From JAZMZS01 sp045120955 (GTDB taxonomy: Bacteria; Bacillota; Clostridia; Oscillospirales; CAG-272): DNA of 64,000 nt. Positions 33,913 to 42,953 of the stretch are shown here, one piece after another (within the stretch, counting starts at the first letter, position 1; every line of letters begins with the position of its first letter). Both the position numbers and the translations under genes were made by a program. The notes under the pieces are model-generated. The model had not been told where the DNA came from. It ran no database searches and saw nothing but the letters and a program-made list of their open reading frames with translations. The stretch spans positions 17,927-81,926 of the forward strand of contig JBGVFH010000010.1 of the NCBI GenBank assembly GCA_045120955.1, in the 5' to 3' direction.

Positions 33913-35688
33913 ATGAAAAAAAGCACGCTTATTAAAGTGGCAGCCATAGCTGTTGCTCTTGTTGCGGTCGTCATACTCGGCACGATGCTCAAAAGCAGTG
34001 CTACCGTTGACTGCACAGACTGCGATGGTGTCGGTTATACACTGACTCACTGTGAGGAGTGCTCGGGTGTCGGATTTGACATTGGAGATGACTCTGAAAA
34101 AACGGTATGCACAGCCTGTGAGGGCAGCGGCGCTCACGCAACGGTCGAATGTGAGAGCTGCGGCGGCTCCGGCAAGATTGCCGCAAGCCGTTACTACTCA
34201 ACCTTTATGGCACTCGTCCCACCGCTTATCGCTATCGTACTTGCTCTTATTACCAAAGAGGTATATTCCTCGCTCTTTATCGGTATTCTCGCAGGCGGCC
34301 TTTTCGCCGCAAACTACTCTGCGCTCGGTACTGTTGATGCTATCATTAACGACGGCTTTATCAGTGCTGTCAGCGGGACAGCAGGAATATTTATATTCCT
34401 CGTGCTGCTCGGAATACTCGTTGCCTTGATCAACAAGGCAGGAGGCTCAGCAGCGTTCGGACGATGGGCACAGACACATATCAAGACCCGTGTGGGTGCG
34501 CATCTGGCAACCTTCGTGCTCGGTGTGCTCATCTTTATTGATGACTACTTTAACTGTCTGACAGTAGGCTCGGTAATGCTTCCCGTTACAGACTCGCACA
34601 AGATCAGCCGCGCAAAGCTCGCCTTTCTTATCGATGCTACAGCGGCTCCCGTGTGCATGATAGCACCGATCTCCTCCTGGGCGGCGGCAGTTTCTTCATA
34701 TGCGGCTGACGGAGAGGGCATCGCCCTGTTTATCAAGGCTATCCCTTACAATCTCTATTCTCTGCTCATTCTCGTGTTCGTTGTTGCTATCTCTCTGATG
34801 AAGTTCGACTACGGACCTATGGCAAAATTCGAGAAGAATGCTCTCAACAGCAACCTGTTCACCGTTGCCACCGCAAACAAAGCTGAAGAGACCGAAAAGC
34901 CAAACCCAAAGGGCAAGGTCATCGACCTTATTCTTCCGATAGCCGTTCTTATAGGAATATGCGTCTTTGCACTCGTTTATGTAGGCGGAATTCTGGACGG
35001 CTCAGACTTTGTCACGGCGTTTTCTGATACTGATGCTACCGTCGGTCTGCCTTGGGGTGCTATGCTCGCACTTGTATTTGCAATAGTATTCCTTGTTCTC
35101 CGCCGTGTGATCACAGCAAAAGAAGCTATGGAAGCTATTCCGCGCGGCTTTATCGCTATGGTGCCCGCGATCCTTATACTTACATTTGCTACCGCTCTCA
35201 AAAACATGACATCATTGCTCGGTGCAGATATGTATGTTGACAAGCTGATGAGAGGTGCGGCGCAAGGACTCGAAAACTTCCTGCCCGCTATCATCTTCCT
35301 TGTAGCCTGCGGTCTTGCTTTTGCTACCGGAACCTCTTGGGGTACATTCGGAATTCTCATTCCGATAGTCACGGCAATTTTCGAGCCTACGTCAACGCTC
35401 TACATCATCGGTATGTCAGCGTGCCTTGCAGGTGCCGTTTGCGGAGATCACTGCTCTCCCATATCCGACACGACCATCATGTCAAGCGCAGGTGCGCAGT
35501 GTGACCATGTCAGCCACGTCTCCACTCAGCTGCCATACGCACTGACCGTTGCCGCTGTAAGCTTTATAGGATACATAATTGCAGGCTTCTCTCAGAATAT
35601 ATACATTACGCTTGCGGTATCGTTTGTACTTTTACTGGGCACTCTCTTTGTAATAAAGGCCGTCATCTCAAAGCAAAGCGCCAAATAA
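33913..35688 (+). CDS. NhaC-family Na+/H+ antiporter with N-terminal DnaJ-type Cys-rich domain
   Basis: 591 residues. A hydrophobic segment (about 8-26) is followed by four CxxCxGxG repeats at Cys34/37, 47/50, 66/69 and 80/83, the pattern of the DnaJ zinc domain with similar spacing, then the NhaC antiporter membrane domain from about residue 95, with VLIFIDDYFNCLTVGSVMLPV and GDHCSPISDTTIMSSAG. Predicted to exchange sodium and protons, or another substrate of the family. The fusion is intact and uninterrupted with GGAGA upstream. What the Cys-rich part does is unknown; zinc binding or protein docking are possibilities. Confidence 0.9.
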   Translation: MKKSTLIKVAAIAVALVAVVILGTMLKSSATVDCTDCDGVGYTLTHCEECSGVGFDIGDDSEKTVCTACEGSGAHATVECESCGGSGKIAASRYYSTFMALVPPLIAIVLALITKEVYSSLFIGILAGGLFAANYSALGTVDAIINDGFISAVSGTAGIFIFLVLLGILVALINKAGGSAAFGRWAQTHIKTRVGAHLATFVLGVLIFIDDYFNCLTVGSVMLPVTDSHKISRAKLAFLIDATAAPVCMIAPISSWAAAVSSYAADGEGIALFIKAIPYNLYSLLILVFVVAISLMKFDYGPMAKFEKNALNSNLFTVATANKAEETEKPNPKGKVIDLILPIAVLIGICVFALVYVGGILDGSDFVTAFSDTDATVGLPWGAMLALVFAIVFLVLRRVITAKEAMEAIPRGFIAMVPAILILTFATALKNMTSLLGADMYVDKLMRGAAQGLENFLPAIIFLVACGLAFATGTSWGTFGILIPIVTAIFEPTSTLYIIGMSACLAGAVCGDHCSPISDTTIMSSAGAQCDHVSHVSTQLPYALTVAAVSFIGYIIAGFSQNIYITLAVSFVLLLGTLFVIKAVISKQSAK

Positions 35689-35703
35689 TATAAAATGCCG
35701 AAA

Positions 35704-35755
35704 GCCGCCCCTGCACATACATGCACTAACGCAAGTCTGTGCAGGGGCGGCGCTT
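35704..35755 (+). terminator. Hairpin downstream of NhaC-like gene
   Basis: A perfect 14-bp stem GCCGCCCCTGCACA/TGTGCAGGGGCGGC. The following T-tract is poor, so it may act through another mechanism. Confidence 0.55.
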
Positions 35756-35905
35756 GCTTATGTTATACAAAATAACAGAGCAAAAATTGTGACATTTTTA
35801 TTAAGATCATTACACTTTTATATATTGTATTTGTCTTTTTTTTACACTATAATTATATATATATATATACATTTGTTCAAAAAGCAATAACATCCTTTTT
35901 TTACT

Positions 35906-35934
35906 TTTACTTTTATGTACGCCCGTTGTATAAT
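35906..35934 (+). promoter_or_regulatory. Promoter of alpha/beta hydrolase gene
   Basis: TTTACT (35906-35911), 17 bp, TATAAT (35929-35934). Confidence 0.7.
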
Positions 35935-35986
35935 ATTTATGTAGAATTTGCTTTTTGCACAAAAAACAAACAAGGAGAAATAACAG

Positions 35987-37270
35987 ATGAAAAAATTTAT
36001 TGCATTAGCTTTAGTAGCAGTCACTCTTTCAATGCTTTTGATTTCCTGTAACAAGGGACAAAACTCAAGCGAAACAGGCACCGACTCACAGCAAGCAAGT
36101 TCAGAAACAGAAACAGAAGCGGAAAGCACCGTTTCTCTCATAACCGAGGAAGGGGAATCTGAATATCTGATAATATACCCCGACAGCTATAATCTTCTCA
36201 GCGATGCCACGGATCTAAAAAGCAAGATCTACTCAGCATACTCGGTAAACATATGGCCGAAAAAAGACACACAAGTTGATGTAGGTACATACGAAATACT
36301 TATCGGAAACACAAACAGAGCTGAGTCTGCAACACTTCTTTCTTCTCTTGCGGACGATGAATACGGAATAAAAATGATAAACGGCAAGATAGTTATCAAC
36401 TCATCAAGCGAAGACGGCATAAAAGCTGCTATTAAGGAGTTTTCTTCAATGTATGTAAACGAATCCAACAAAAATTTGACAGTTCCTGCGAACCTCGATA
36501 TCAAAAACAAGGTTCCGTCAGAATATGAAAGTCTCGAAGCCGGATGGAACTTCAAGTCCTTCGCCGCTTCAAATTCGGTAAACCTTCCCTATCAGATATA
36601 TGTTCCCGCATCTTTTGAAGAAGGAAAAGAATATCCTGTAATTCTCTTTATGCACGGTATGGGTTCTGTCGGTACCAGCGGTGAGCATATTACACAAACT
36701 GTTGCACAGTTTGTCAAGAACGTTGCAGCTTCAGAAAAGTATAAAAACGAGTGCATTATCATAGCACCACAGCTTCCCAAGGGTCAAAAATGGGTCAATG
36801 TTCAGGTTTCAAACGGTCAATACCCTGGTACTTATGACTTTGACAATATGCCTATTTCATCATATCTCAAAGCTGCAAAGGATCTATTCGACTACGCATT
36901 CGAAAATCTTCCCGTAGATACAGACAGAGTATATGGCTACGGAAACTCTATGGGTGCTTACGCAACAGTATATCTTGCAATGACATATCCGGACCTTTAT
37001 GCAGCGATCGTTCCTGTTGCAGGTGGTATGGACCCGACAAAGGCTGAGCTTATCAAGGATATTCCCGCTTGGTTCTTCCATGGTACCGCTGATAAAACAG
37101 TACCTAACACCGGTACGAAAGCTATGTATGCAAACCTGCAAAGCCTTGGCGCTACCAACATCAAATTAACAGAGTTCCCGGGTATAGGACACGCAGCACA
37201 GGGTTGCTTTGTAGCGGCGGCAAATACCAACGGCTTGCTTGATTGGATGTTCGCTCAGAAAAAAAGCTGA
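35987..37270 (+). CDS. Secreted alpha/beta hydrolase (esterase/PHB depolymerase-like) lipoprotein
   Basis: 427 residues. Signal peptide with lipobox LISC (Cys21), a Ser/Thr/Glu-rich linker (25-50), a roughly 130-residue N-terminal domain (YLIIYPDSYNLLSDATDLKSK), and a C-terminal alpha/beta hydrolase with the nucleophile in GYGNSMG, Asp in HGTADKTV and His in GIGHAAQG. The oxyanion region is VILFMHGMGS. This fits the feruloyl esterase/PHB depolymerase-like group. An extracellular, membrane-anchored esterase is inferred; the substrate is unknown. Confidence 0.85.
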   Translation: MKKFIALALVAVTLSMLLISCNKGQNSSETGTDSQQASSETETEAESTVSLITEEGESEYLIIYPDSYNLLSDATDLKSKIYSAYSVNIWPKKDTQVDVGTYEILIGNTNRAESATLLSSLADDEYGIKMINGKIVINSSSEDGIKAAIKEFSSMYVNESNKNLTVPANLDIKNKVPSEYESLEAGWNFKSFAASNSVNLPYQIYVPASFEEGKEYPVILFMHGMGSVGTSGEHITQTVAQFVKNVAASEKYKNECIIIAPQLPKGQKWVNVQVSNGQYPGTYDFDNMPISSYLKAAKDLFDYAFENLPVDTDRVYGYGNSMGAYATVYLAMTYPDLYAAIVPVAGGMDPTKAELIKDIPAWFFHGTADKTVPNTGTKAMYANLQSLGATNIKLTEFPGIGHAAQGCFVAAANTNGLLDWMFAQKKS

Positions 37271-37294
37271 TCAGATAACATAAGAATATTTGAT

Positions 37295-37338
37295 ATCGGA
37301 GGGAAACGCACACAGCTGCGATTTCCTCCGATTTTTCT
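37295..37338 (+). terminator. Terminator of alpha/beta hydrolase gene
   Basis: ATCGGAGGGAAACGCA pairs with TGCGATTTCCTCCGAT, followed by TTTTCTA. Confidence 0.8.
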
Positions 37339-37649
37339 ATTTAGTTTAATATGCCTCATAAACAACTGCAAAATCTATGCACCATAACTTGTAAGTGCAT
37401 AACAATACACTTGTTTATGTCGGCACGTTCACTGACAAATTTATGCTCCATGATATCAAAGATGGCTTCCGACTCGTATTTTCCACAAATACGATTTTAT
37501 TCTTAAATGATTGTGCGTTTTCCGCTCGCACCGTCAGGCGCAAGCCCCTCACCGTGTACACATTCTTTCCTTGTCCTTCTGCAATTTTGTTTTTCATCGG
37601 TCATTCTTCTCTCCGAATTAAACAACTATCACAATAAGGTGACACAAAA
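37339..37649. other. Gene-less stretch with possible gene remnant
   Basis: No supported gene. On the minus strand a 33-codon frame (MTDEKQNCRRTRKEC...) near 37590 has a GGAGA site, and a second short frame follows after a stop. They might be pieces of one decayed gene, but I cannot identify it. Confidence 0.3.
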
Positions 37650-38024
37650 GCGGGCAGTGTGTCCGCCCCCGCCCGCGTCATACTGAGCGAGCAAATGCGA
37701 GTCGAACTCCGAGCGAAGCGCAGGAGCGGCACAACGGAAGTTGTGACGGTATCTCGGGCTATAAACAGAGCGACGGTGACAGGTGAGTGTGTAGATTTCC
37801 TCACGGGATTCCACTCGGCTTTGCCTCGTGCTTTTGGGGCTGTGCCCCAAATGTTCGACTGCGCTCAGAATGATCCATACGGGGTCCATGCGGACGTAGT
37901 CAAGACTCAGACCGCAGCAACACCTCGCACCTCCATCCTCTCCGCCTACCGTTATTTTTTCTATTACATAAGCTATGCAAAACGGCGAGTGTGGATCCGT
38001 GCAATTTCCTATGCAACAAAAAAA
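37650..38024 (+). repeat. Terminator-associated interspersed repeat, copy 5 (type B) with insertion
   Basis: Left end GCGGGCAGTGTGTCCGC and right end CCGCCTACCGTTATTTTTTC...GGATCCGTGCAATTTCCTATGCAACAAAAAAA are like other copies. About 240 bp lie between them (roughly 37685-37925), including TTCGACTGCGCTCAGAATGA-like and GAGTCGAACTCCGAGCG segments typical of another dispersed repeat. Confidence 0.65.
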
Positions 38025-38050
38025 CGGACAGTCGAAACTGTCCGTTTTTT
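38021..38050 (-). terminator. Terminator of the ribosomal supercluster
   Basis: AAAACGGACAGT pairs with ACTGTCCGTTTT; the minus-strand T-tract forms the right edge of repeat copy 5. Confidence 0.9.
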
Positions 38051-38061
38051 GTATAGTTTAA

Positions 38062-38508
38062 TTACTCAGCTGCTTCTGTTGCGGGAGCCTCAACTGCTGT
38101 TTCTTCAGCAGCTGCTGCTTTCTTAGAAGTCTTCTTTGCAGGCTTCTCAGCCTCTTTTACCTCAACGGGTATAAGGCGAATAAGAGCCATTTCAGCTGCA
38201 TCACCGCGACGCGGTCCGAGCTTGTATATCTGAGTATAACCGCCGCATCTGCCCTCGTACTGAGGAGCGATCGTGTCAAAAAGCTTCTTTGCAACATCTT
38301 CCTTTGTGATAAAAGAAAGTGCTGTGCGGTAGGAAGCAAGAGTATTTTTCTTACCAAGAGTAATCATCTTCTCTGCAAGAGGAGCGATTTCTTTAGCTCT
38401 TGTAAGAGTTGTTTCAATCTGACCGTTCTCGAGCAGATATGTTACCATTCCTCTCAGCATTGCTTTTCTGTGAGCGGTAGGTCTGCCGAGCTTTCTTGTT
38501 CCGGGCAT
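38062..38508 (-). CDS. rplQ: 50S ribosomal protein L17
   Basis: Large-subunit protein, last gene of the alpha operon. Residues 1-115 are the L17 core (MPGTRKLGRPTAHRKAML); a Lys/Ala/Glu-rich tail of about 30 residues follows. Unlike many Clostridia, no ecfA/truA/rplM genes follow. Confidence 0.97.
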   Translation of the reverse strand: MPGTRKLGRPTAHRKAMLRGMVTYLLENGQIETTLTRAKEIAPLAEKMITLGKKNTLASYRTALSFITKEDVAKKLFDTIAPQYEGRCGGYTQIYKLGPRRGDAAEMALIRLIPVEVKEAEKPAKKTSKKAAAAEETAVEAPATEAAE

Positions 38509-38538
38509 TTATTTTCCCTCCTTATCGAAATTTACCGA

Positions 38539-39510
38539 TTAGTCCTCTTCTTTTTTGAGGTCCAAACCGAGTGAGCGTAACTTTTGTATAACTTCTTCAA
38601 GCGACTTCTTTCCGAGGTTTCTGACCTTTATCATATCCTCTTCGGTACGATTTGTAAGGTCCTCTACCGTATCAATGCCGGCACGCTTCAAGCAGTTGAA
38701 GCTTCTAACCGACATGTCAAGCTCCTCAATGGTCATCTCAAGAACTTTCTCTTTCTTGGTCTCTTCTCTCTCGACCATTATTTCGGCCTTCTTTGCTTCA
38801 TCTGACATATCAACAAACAAGTTGAGATGCTCGTTGAGAATCTTGGCGCCCAATGAAATCGCTTCTTTTGCCGATATAGTACCGTTTGTAAGAACATCAA
38901 GCGTGAGCTTGTCATAGTCTGTAATATTTCCGACACGGGTATTTTCAACCTTGTAGCTTACGCTGTATACAGGTGTGAAGATCGAATCAGTAAATATAAG
39001 ACCGATAGGCATACCGTTCTGACCGAGAGTCTGAGCGTATATCTGCTTGTTCTTATCCTGAGAAACATATCCTCTACCGTGATCAAAGGTAAGCTCCATA
39101 TAAAAATGAGCCTTCTCGCATACGGTAGCGATGTGATGTTCGGGATTGAGTATTTCTATATCTGCATCTCCTATGATGTCACCTGCGGTAACATCATGTG
39201 CACCGTTAATATCAATAACAACAGTTTTGCTTGTGTTGCAATGCAGCTTTGCAACGATGCCCTTTACATTGAGCACTATCTCCGCTACATCTTCCTTTAC
39301 TCCGGGAACTGTCGATATCTCATGGAGAACACCGTCAATCTTTATGCTTGTTACAGCATATCCGGGAAGAGATGAAAGGAGCACTCTGCGAAGAGAGTTA
39401 CCGAGTGTAGTACCATAACCACGCTCAAGAGGCTCAACCGTAAAGCGTCCGCTTCTGTCATTGTTGTCTTCGCTTTCAACGGTTATATTGGGTTTCTCTA
39501 TTTCGATCAT
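38539..39510 (-). CDS. rpoA: RNA polymerase alpha subunit
   Basis: Assembles RNA polymerase and contacts promoters. 323 residues: N-terminal dimerisation domain (about 1-235, with GYGTTLGNSLRRVLLSS) and C-terminal domain (about 260-323, MSVRSFNCLKRAGI... and VRNLGKKSLEEV). A GGAGG site precedes the ATG. Confidence 0.98.
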   Translation of the reverse strand: MIEIEKPNITVESEDNNDRSGRFTVEPLERGYGTTLGNSLRRVLLSSLPGYAVTSIKIDGVLHEISTVPGVKEDVAEIVLNVKGIVAKLHCNTSKTVVIDINGAHDVTAGDIIGDADIEILNPEHHIATVCEKAHFYMELTFDHGRGYVSQDKNKQIYAQTLGQNGMPIGLIFTDSIFTPVYSVSYKVENTRVGNITDYDKLTLDVLTNGTISAKEAISLGAKILNEHLNLFVDMSDEAKKAEIMVEREETKKEKVLEMTIEELDMSVRSFNCLKRAGIDTVEDLTNRTEEDMIKVRNLGKKSLEEVIQKLRSLGLDLKKEED

Positions 39511-39661
39511 GATAATCCTCCTTTAAAATCAATTTTTTAATCTCAAAAAATTGCGGTTTCCTTGTTGGATCGATAACATACTGTAATAAATACAGTATGT
39601 CTTCTGTCCCGTAACAGCCCGACAATATACGTCATGCCGCAACGGGCGCAGGAGGCATATC

Positions 39662-40288
39662 TTATTTTGAATAGAGCTCGACGATAAGCTGCTCTGTGAA
39701 CGGGAAGTCAATATCCTCTCTTGCGGGAAGAGCGTTGACCTTTGCGCTCATGTTAGCTGCGTCTGTATCAAGCCACTTCGGAGCTGTCTTAGTAGCCATA
39801 GCCTCTGCAAGCTCTTTGATCTTTGCACTGTCACGGCTGCCCTCTGCAACTGCGATAACATCGCCTGCATTGATGAGCATTGAAGGAATTGTAGCCTTCT
39901 TGCCGTTGAGTGTGAAGTGTCCGTGAAGAACGAGCTGACGAGCCTCTTTACGGCTGCTTGCCATACCCATTCTGTAAACAACGTTATCAAGTCTTGTCTC
40001 GAGAATGATAAGAAGGTTTTCGCCTGTCATGCCTTCCTTCTTTTCAGCCATTGCATAGTAGTTCTTGAACTGCTTTTCAAGAACACCGTAGTATCTTCTT
40101 GCTTTCTGCTTCTCACGAAGCTGCATTCCGTATTCACCGATCTTTTTACGAGCTGCACCGTGCTGACCGGGAGCTACAGGTCTGTGATTAAATGAGCATT
40201 TATCGGATGTGCAACGCTCGCCCTTGAGATAAAGCTTTACGCCTTCTCTACGGCACATTCTGCACGAAGGTCCTGTATATCTTGCCAT
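39662..40288 (-). CDS. rpsD: 30S ribosomal protein S4
   Basis: Small-subunit assembly protein of 208 residues. The N-terminal zinc-site cysteines (CRMCRREG, CTSDKC) and the S4 RNA-binding domain (RLDNVVYRMGMASSRKEARQ) are present. A 151-bp gap with a stem (ACATACTG/CAGTATGT at 39577-39600) separates it from rpoA. Confidence 0.97.
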   Translation of the reverse strand: MARYTGPSCRMCRREGVKLYLKGERCTSDKCSFNHRPVAPGQHGAARKKIGEYGMQLREKQKARRYYGVLEKQFKNYYAMAEKKEGMTGENLLIILETRLDNVVYRMGMASSRKEARQLVLHGHFTLNGKKATIPSMLINAGDVIAVAEGSRDSAKIKELAEAMATKTAPKWLDTDAANMSAKVNALPAREDIDFPFTEQLIVELYSK

Positions 40289-40309
40289 TTCTTTCTTCCT
40301 CCTATAAAA

Positions 40310-40708
40310 TTATACGCGGCGTCTCTTAGGCGGACGGCAACCGTTGTGAGGGATAGGAGTCACATCTTTGATAAGAGTAATCTGAAGTCCTACTGTTTCG
40401 AGAGCACGGATAGCAGACTCACGTCCGGAACCGGGACCCTTTACATATACTTCAACGGTTTTCATGCCATGCTCTGTTGCGAGCTTACCTGCAGTCTCTG
40501 CTGCTGTCTGAGCTGCGAAGGGAGTTGACTTTCTTGAACCCTTGAATCCAAGCTCACCGGCACTTGCCCATGATACTGCATTACCTGCAAGGTCAGTGAT
40601 TGTAACTATAGTGTTGTTGAAGGTTGCCTGGATATGTGCACAACCCTTTTCAACGTTTTTACGCTCACGACGCTTTTTAACAACTTTTTTTGCTGCTACT
40701 TTTGCCAT
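40310..40708 (-). CDS. rpsK: 30S ribosomal protein S11
   Basis: Small-subunit platform protein, 132 residues with basic N-terminus, HIQATFNNTIVTITD and the C-terminal HNGCRPPKRRRV. Lies between rpsM and rpsD with short gaps. Confidence 0.98.
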   Translation of the reverse strand: MAKVAAKKVVKKRRERKNVEKGCAHIQATFNNTIVTITDLAGNAVSWASAGELGFKGSRKSTPFAAQTAAETAGKLATEHGMKTVEVYVKGPGSGRESAIRALETVGLQITLIKDVTPIPHNGCRPPKRRRV

Positions 40709-40726
40709 TTTTGTCGTGTCACTCCT

Positions 40727-41095
40727 TTACTTCTTCTTGTTAGCGATTGTCTTAGCAGGGCCTTTTCTTGTACGAGCATTGGTCTTTGTTCTCTGACCTC
40801 TTACAGGAAGTCCCTTTCTATGACGAATTCCACGGTAGCAGTTGATCTCAACCATTCTCTTGATATTGAGAGCAACATCACGGCGAAGATCACCTTCAAC
40901 CACATAGGATGCTTCGATCTCGTCACGGAGCTTTGCTACATCGGTTTCGCTCAAGTCTTTTGCGCGTGTATTAGGATCTATTCCTGTTTTTGCAAGAATG
41001 TCCTTTGCACTCTTAAGTCCGATACCGTAAATATAAGTGAGAGCTATTTCAACTCGCTTATTATTCGGAATATCAACACCGGCTATACGAGCCAT
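40727..41095 (-). CDS. rpsM: 30S ribosomal protein S13
   Basis: Contacts tRNA and the subunit bridge. 122 residues starting MARIAGVDIPNNKRVEIALT, with the basic C-terminal GLPVRGQRTKTNARTRKG tail. Confidence 0.98.
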   Translation of the reverse strand: MARIAGVDIPNNKRVEIALTYIYGIGLKSAKDILAKTGIDPNTRAKDLSETDVAKLRDEIEASYVVEGDLRRDVALNIKRMVEINCYRGIRHRKGLPVRGQRTKTNARTRKGPAKTIANKKK

Positions 41096-41149
41096 TTGTT
41101 ATTTCACCCTTTCCTTTGGTATTTGTCTTTTTGAAGATCGTAATTATGC

Positions 41150-41263
41150 TCAGCCCTGTCTCTGCTTATGCTTGGGGTTTTCGCATATTACCATTACTTT
41201 ACCTTTTCTCTTGATGATTTTGCACTTTTCGCAAATCTTCTTTACGGAAGGCTTAACTTTCAT
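41150..41263 (-). CDS. rpmJ: 50S ribosomal protein L36
   Basis: A 37-residue zinc-type protein too short for a standard ORF list. It starts MKVKPSVKKICEKCKIIKRK and keeps Cys11, Cys14, Cys27 and His32 of the C+ form. It lies between infA and rpsM as expected. Confidence 0.96.
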   Translation of the reverse strand: MKVKPSVKKICEKCKIIKRKGKVMVICENPKHKQRQG

Positions 41264-41284
41264 TTTTGTAATCTTCCTTTCGAG

Positions 41285-41503
41285 TTATTTCATACGCCAG
41301 GTAATGCGTCCCTTTGTAAGGTCGTATACCGATACCTCAACGGTTACGCGGTCACCGGGCAAAATACGGATATAATTCATTCTAAGCTTACCGGATATAT
41401 GTGCGGTCACGATATGACCGTTCGGAAGCTTTACCTTGAAGGTGGCACTGGGAAGAGCTTCTGTTACTACACCTTCAAATTCAATAACATCATCCTTTGG
41501 CAG
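41285..41503 (-). CDS. infA: Translation initiation factor IF-1, apparent non-AUG start
   Basis: Binds the 30S A site during initiation. With the CTG at 41501-41503 as start the protein has 72 residues, the canonical IF-1 length, and reads PKDDVIEFEGVV after the first residue. The OB fold follows: HISGKLRMNYIRILPGDRVTVE and GRITWR. Upstream codons are ATT, ATT and a GTG at 41512 that overlaps the AAGGAG Shine-Dalgarno (41512-41517), so GTG is unlikely. The ATT at 41506 is another candidate. No in-frame ATG exists near the N-terminus. Confidence 0.95.
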   Translation of the reverse strand: MPKDDVIEFEGVVTEALPSATFKVKLPNGHIVTAHISGKLRMNYIRILPGDRVTVEVSVYDLTKGRITWRMK

Positions 41504-41539
41504 AATAATCACTCCTTATCGGTTTCTCTGCTGATTCTC

Positions 41540-42289
41540 TCAGACAAGTGTTGTAAGAATGTTTCCTTCAGCGGTTATGACCACCGTATTCTCATAGTGT
41601 GCTGAAAGAGTTTTGTCAACCGTTTTCACAGTCCATCCGTCCGAAAGAATTTTGACCTCGTGGCTTCCGATGTTTATCATCGGCTCAACCGCTATCGCCA
41701 TACCCGCAACAAGCCTTTGTCCCCGACCTGCCGTGCCGTAGTTCGGCACATCAGGCGACTCATGAAGATCTGCGCCTATTCCATGTCCTACAAACTTGCG
41801 TACCACTCCGTATCCGAAACGTTCCGCATAGCTTTGTATCGCACTGCCCACATCTCCGAGTCTCGCATCCGGCTTTATCTTGGAAATACCCTCAAAGAAA
41901 CACTGTTTTGTAACTTCGATAAGGTCAGCCGCTTCCTTCGATATTTTGCCGACTGCAAAGGTTCTTGCCGCATCACCGTGAAAACCGTTCTTGTATGCGC
42001 CGACGTCGACCTTGACTATATCGCCCTCGCAAAGAAATCTCTTCTCTGACGGGATACCGTGTATGATCTCATCGTTTATGCTTATACAAGCGGAAGCGGG
42101 AAACCCGCCGTACCCGAGAAATGAGGGCTTTGCCCCGCATTTCTCGATATACTCACGAATTTTGCGATCGATCTCTTTGGTGCTGACACCTTCTTTAACA
42201 CATTCCTGCGCTACCAAAAGTGCCTCGCCTGTAATTCTTCCGGCCTCTTTCATATACACTATCTGAGCCGAATTTTTCAGTCGTATCAT
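41540..42289 (-). CDS. map: Methionine aminopeptidase (type I)
   Basis: Removes the initiator Met. 249 residues with the pita-bread fold and metal ligands in VDVGAYKNGFHGDAARTF, GHGIGADLHESP and AVEPMINIG. Follows adk in the usual Firmicute order. Confidence 0.97.
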   Translation of the reverse strand: MIRLKNSAQIVYMKEAGRITGEALLVAQECVKEGVSTKEIDRKIREYIEKCGAKPSFLGYGGFPASACISINDEIIHGIPSEKRFLCEGDIVKVDVGAYKNGFHGDAARTFAVGKISKEAADLIEVTKQCFFEGISKIKPDARLGDVGSAIQSYAERFGYGVVRKFVGHGIGADLHESPDVPNYGTAGRGQRLVAGMAIAVEPMINIGSHEVKILSDGWTVKTVDKTLSAHYENTVVITAEGNILTTLV

Positions 42290-42295
42290 TTCTTA

Positions 42296-42931
42296 TTAGT
42301 TAACCCCAATAGCCTTAAAAGTAAGAGCTGTGGTATCTTCTACCTTCTCCTGACCTCTTACAACCTTGAGAATTCCCTTGTTGCCGTAATATTCTTTAAG
42401 CGGCTCGGTAAGCTCATGATAAACCTTAAGTCTGTCAAGAACTACCTCGGGCATATCGTCGCGGCGGATAGTAAGCTCAGCTCCGCATCTGTCGCATTTA
42501 TCTCCGTCAGCCGAGGGAAGATACTGAGTGTGGAAGGTAGCGCCGCAAGCAGCACATACACGTCTTCCGCTCATACGCTCAACTATCTCGTTGTCCGGAA
42601 CCTCTATCTCAACGACGAGGTCAATGCTCACGCCCATCTCATCGAGGGCAGCAGCCTGCGGTACTGTTCTCGGGAAGCCGTCAAGAATAAAACCGTTTTT
42701 GCAGTCATCCTCGACAAGTCTTTCCTTAATTATTCCGATTACAACTTCGTCCGGCACAAGCTCTCCCTTTTCGGTAAAAGCCTTTGCCTTGAGTCCCATC
42801 TCTGTGCCGTTTTTAATAGCGGAACGGATGATAGCACCGGTTGAAATTGCGGGGATGTCAAGTTTTTCGGAGACAAGCTCTGCTTGCGTGCCTTTTCCGG
42901 CACCGGGTGCTCCTAAGAAAATAATTTTCAT
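42296..42931 (-). CDS. adk: Adenylate kinase, zinc-type lid
   Basis: Interconverts ATP, ADP and AMP. P-loop GAPGAGKGTQ at the N-terminus, and a LID with four cysteines (CAAC...CDRC) that bind zinc, as in Gram-positive enzymes. Start at 42931 has GGAGG; ten upstream codons are unnecessary. 211 residues. Confidence 0.97.
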   Translation of the reverse strand: MKIIFLGAPGAGKGTQAELVSEKLDIPAISTGAIIRSAIKNGTEMGLKAKAFTEKGELVPDEVVIGIIKERLVEDDCKNGFILDGFPRTVPQAAALDEMGVSIDLVVEIEVPDNEIVERMSGRRVCAACGATFHTQYLPSADGDKCDRCGAELTIRRDDMPEVVLDRLKVYHELTEPLKEYYGNKGILKVVRGQEKVEDTTALTFKAIGVN

Positions 42932-42953
42932 ACGTTTCCTCCGATTTGGTAGA

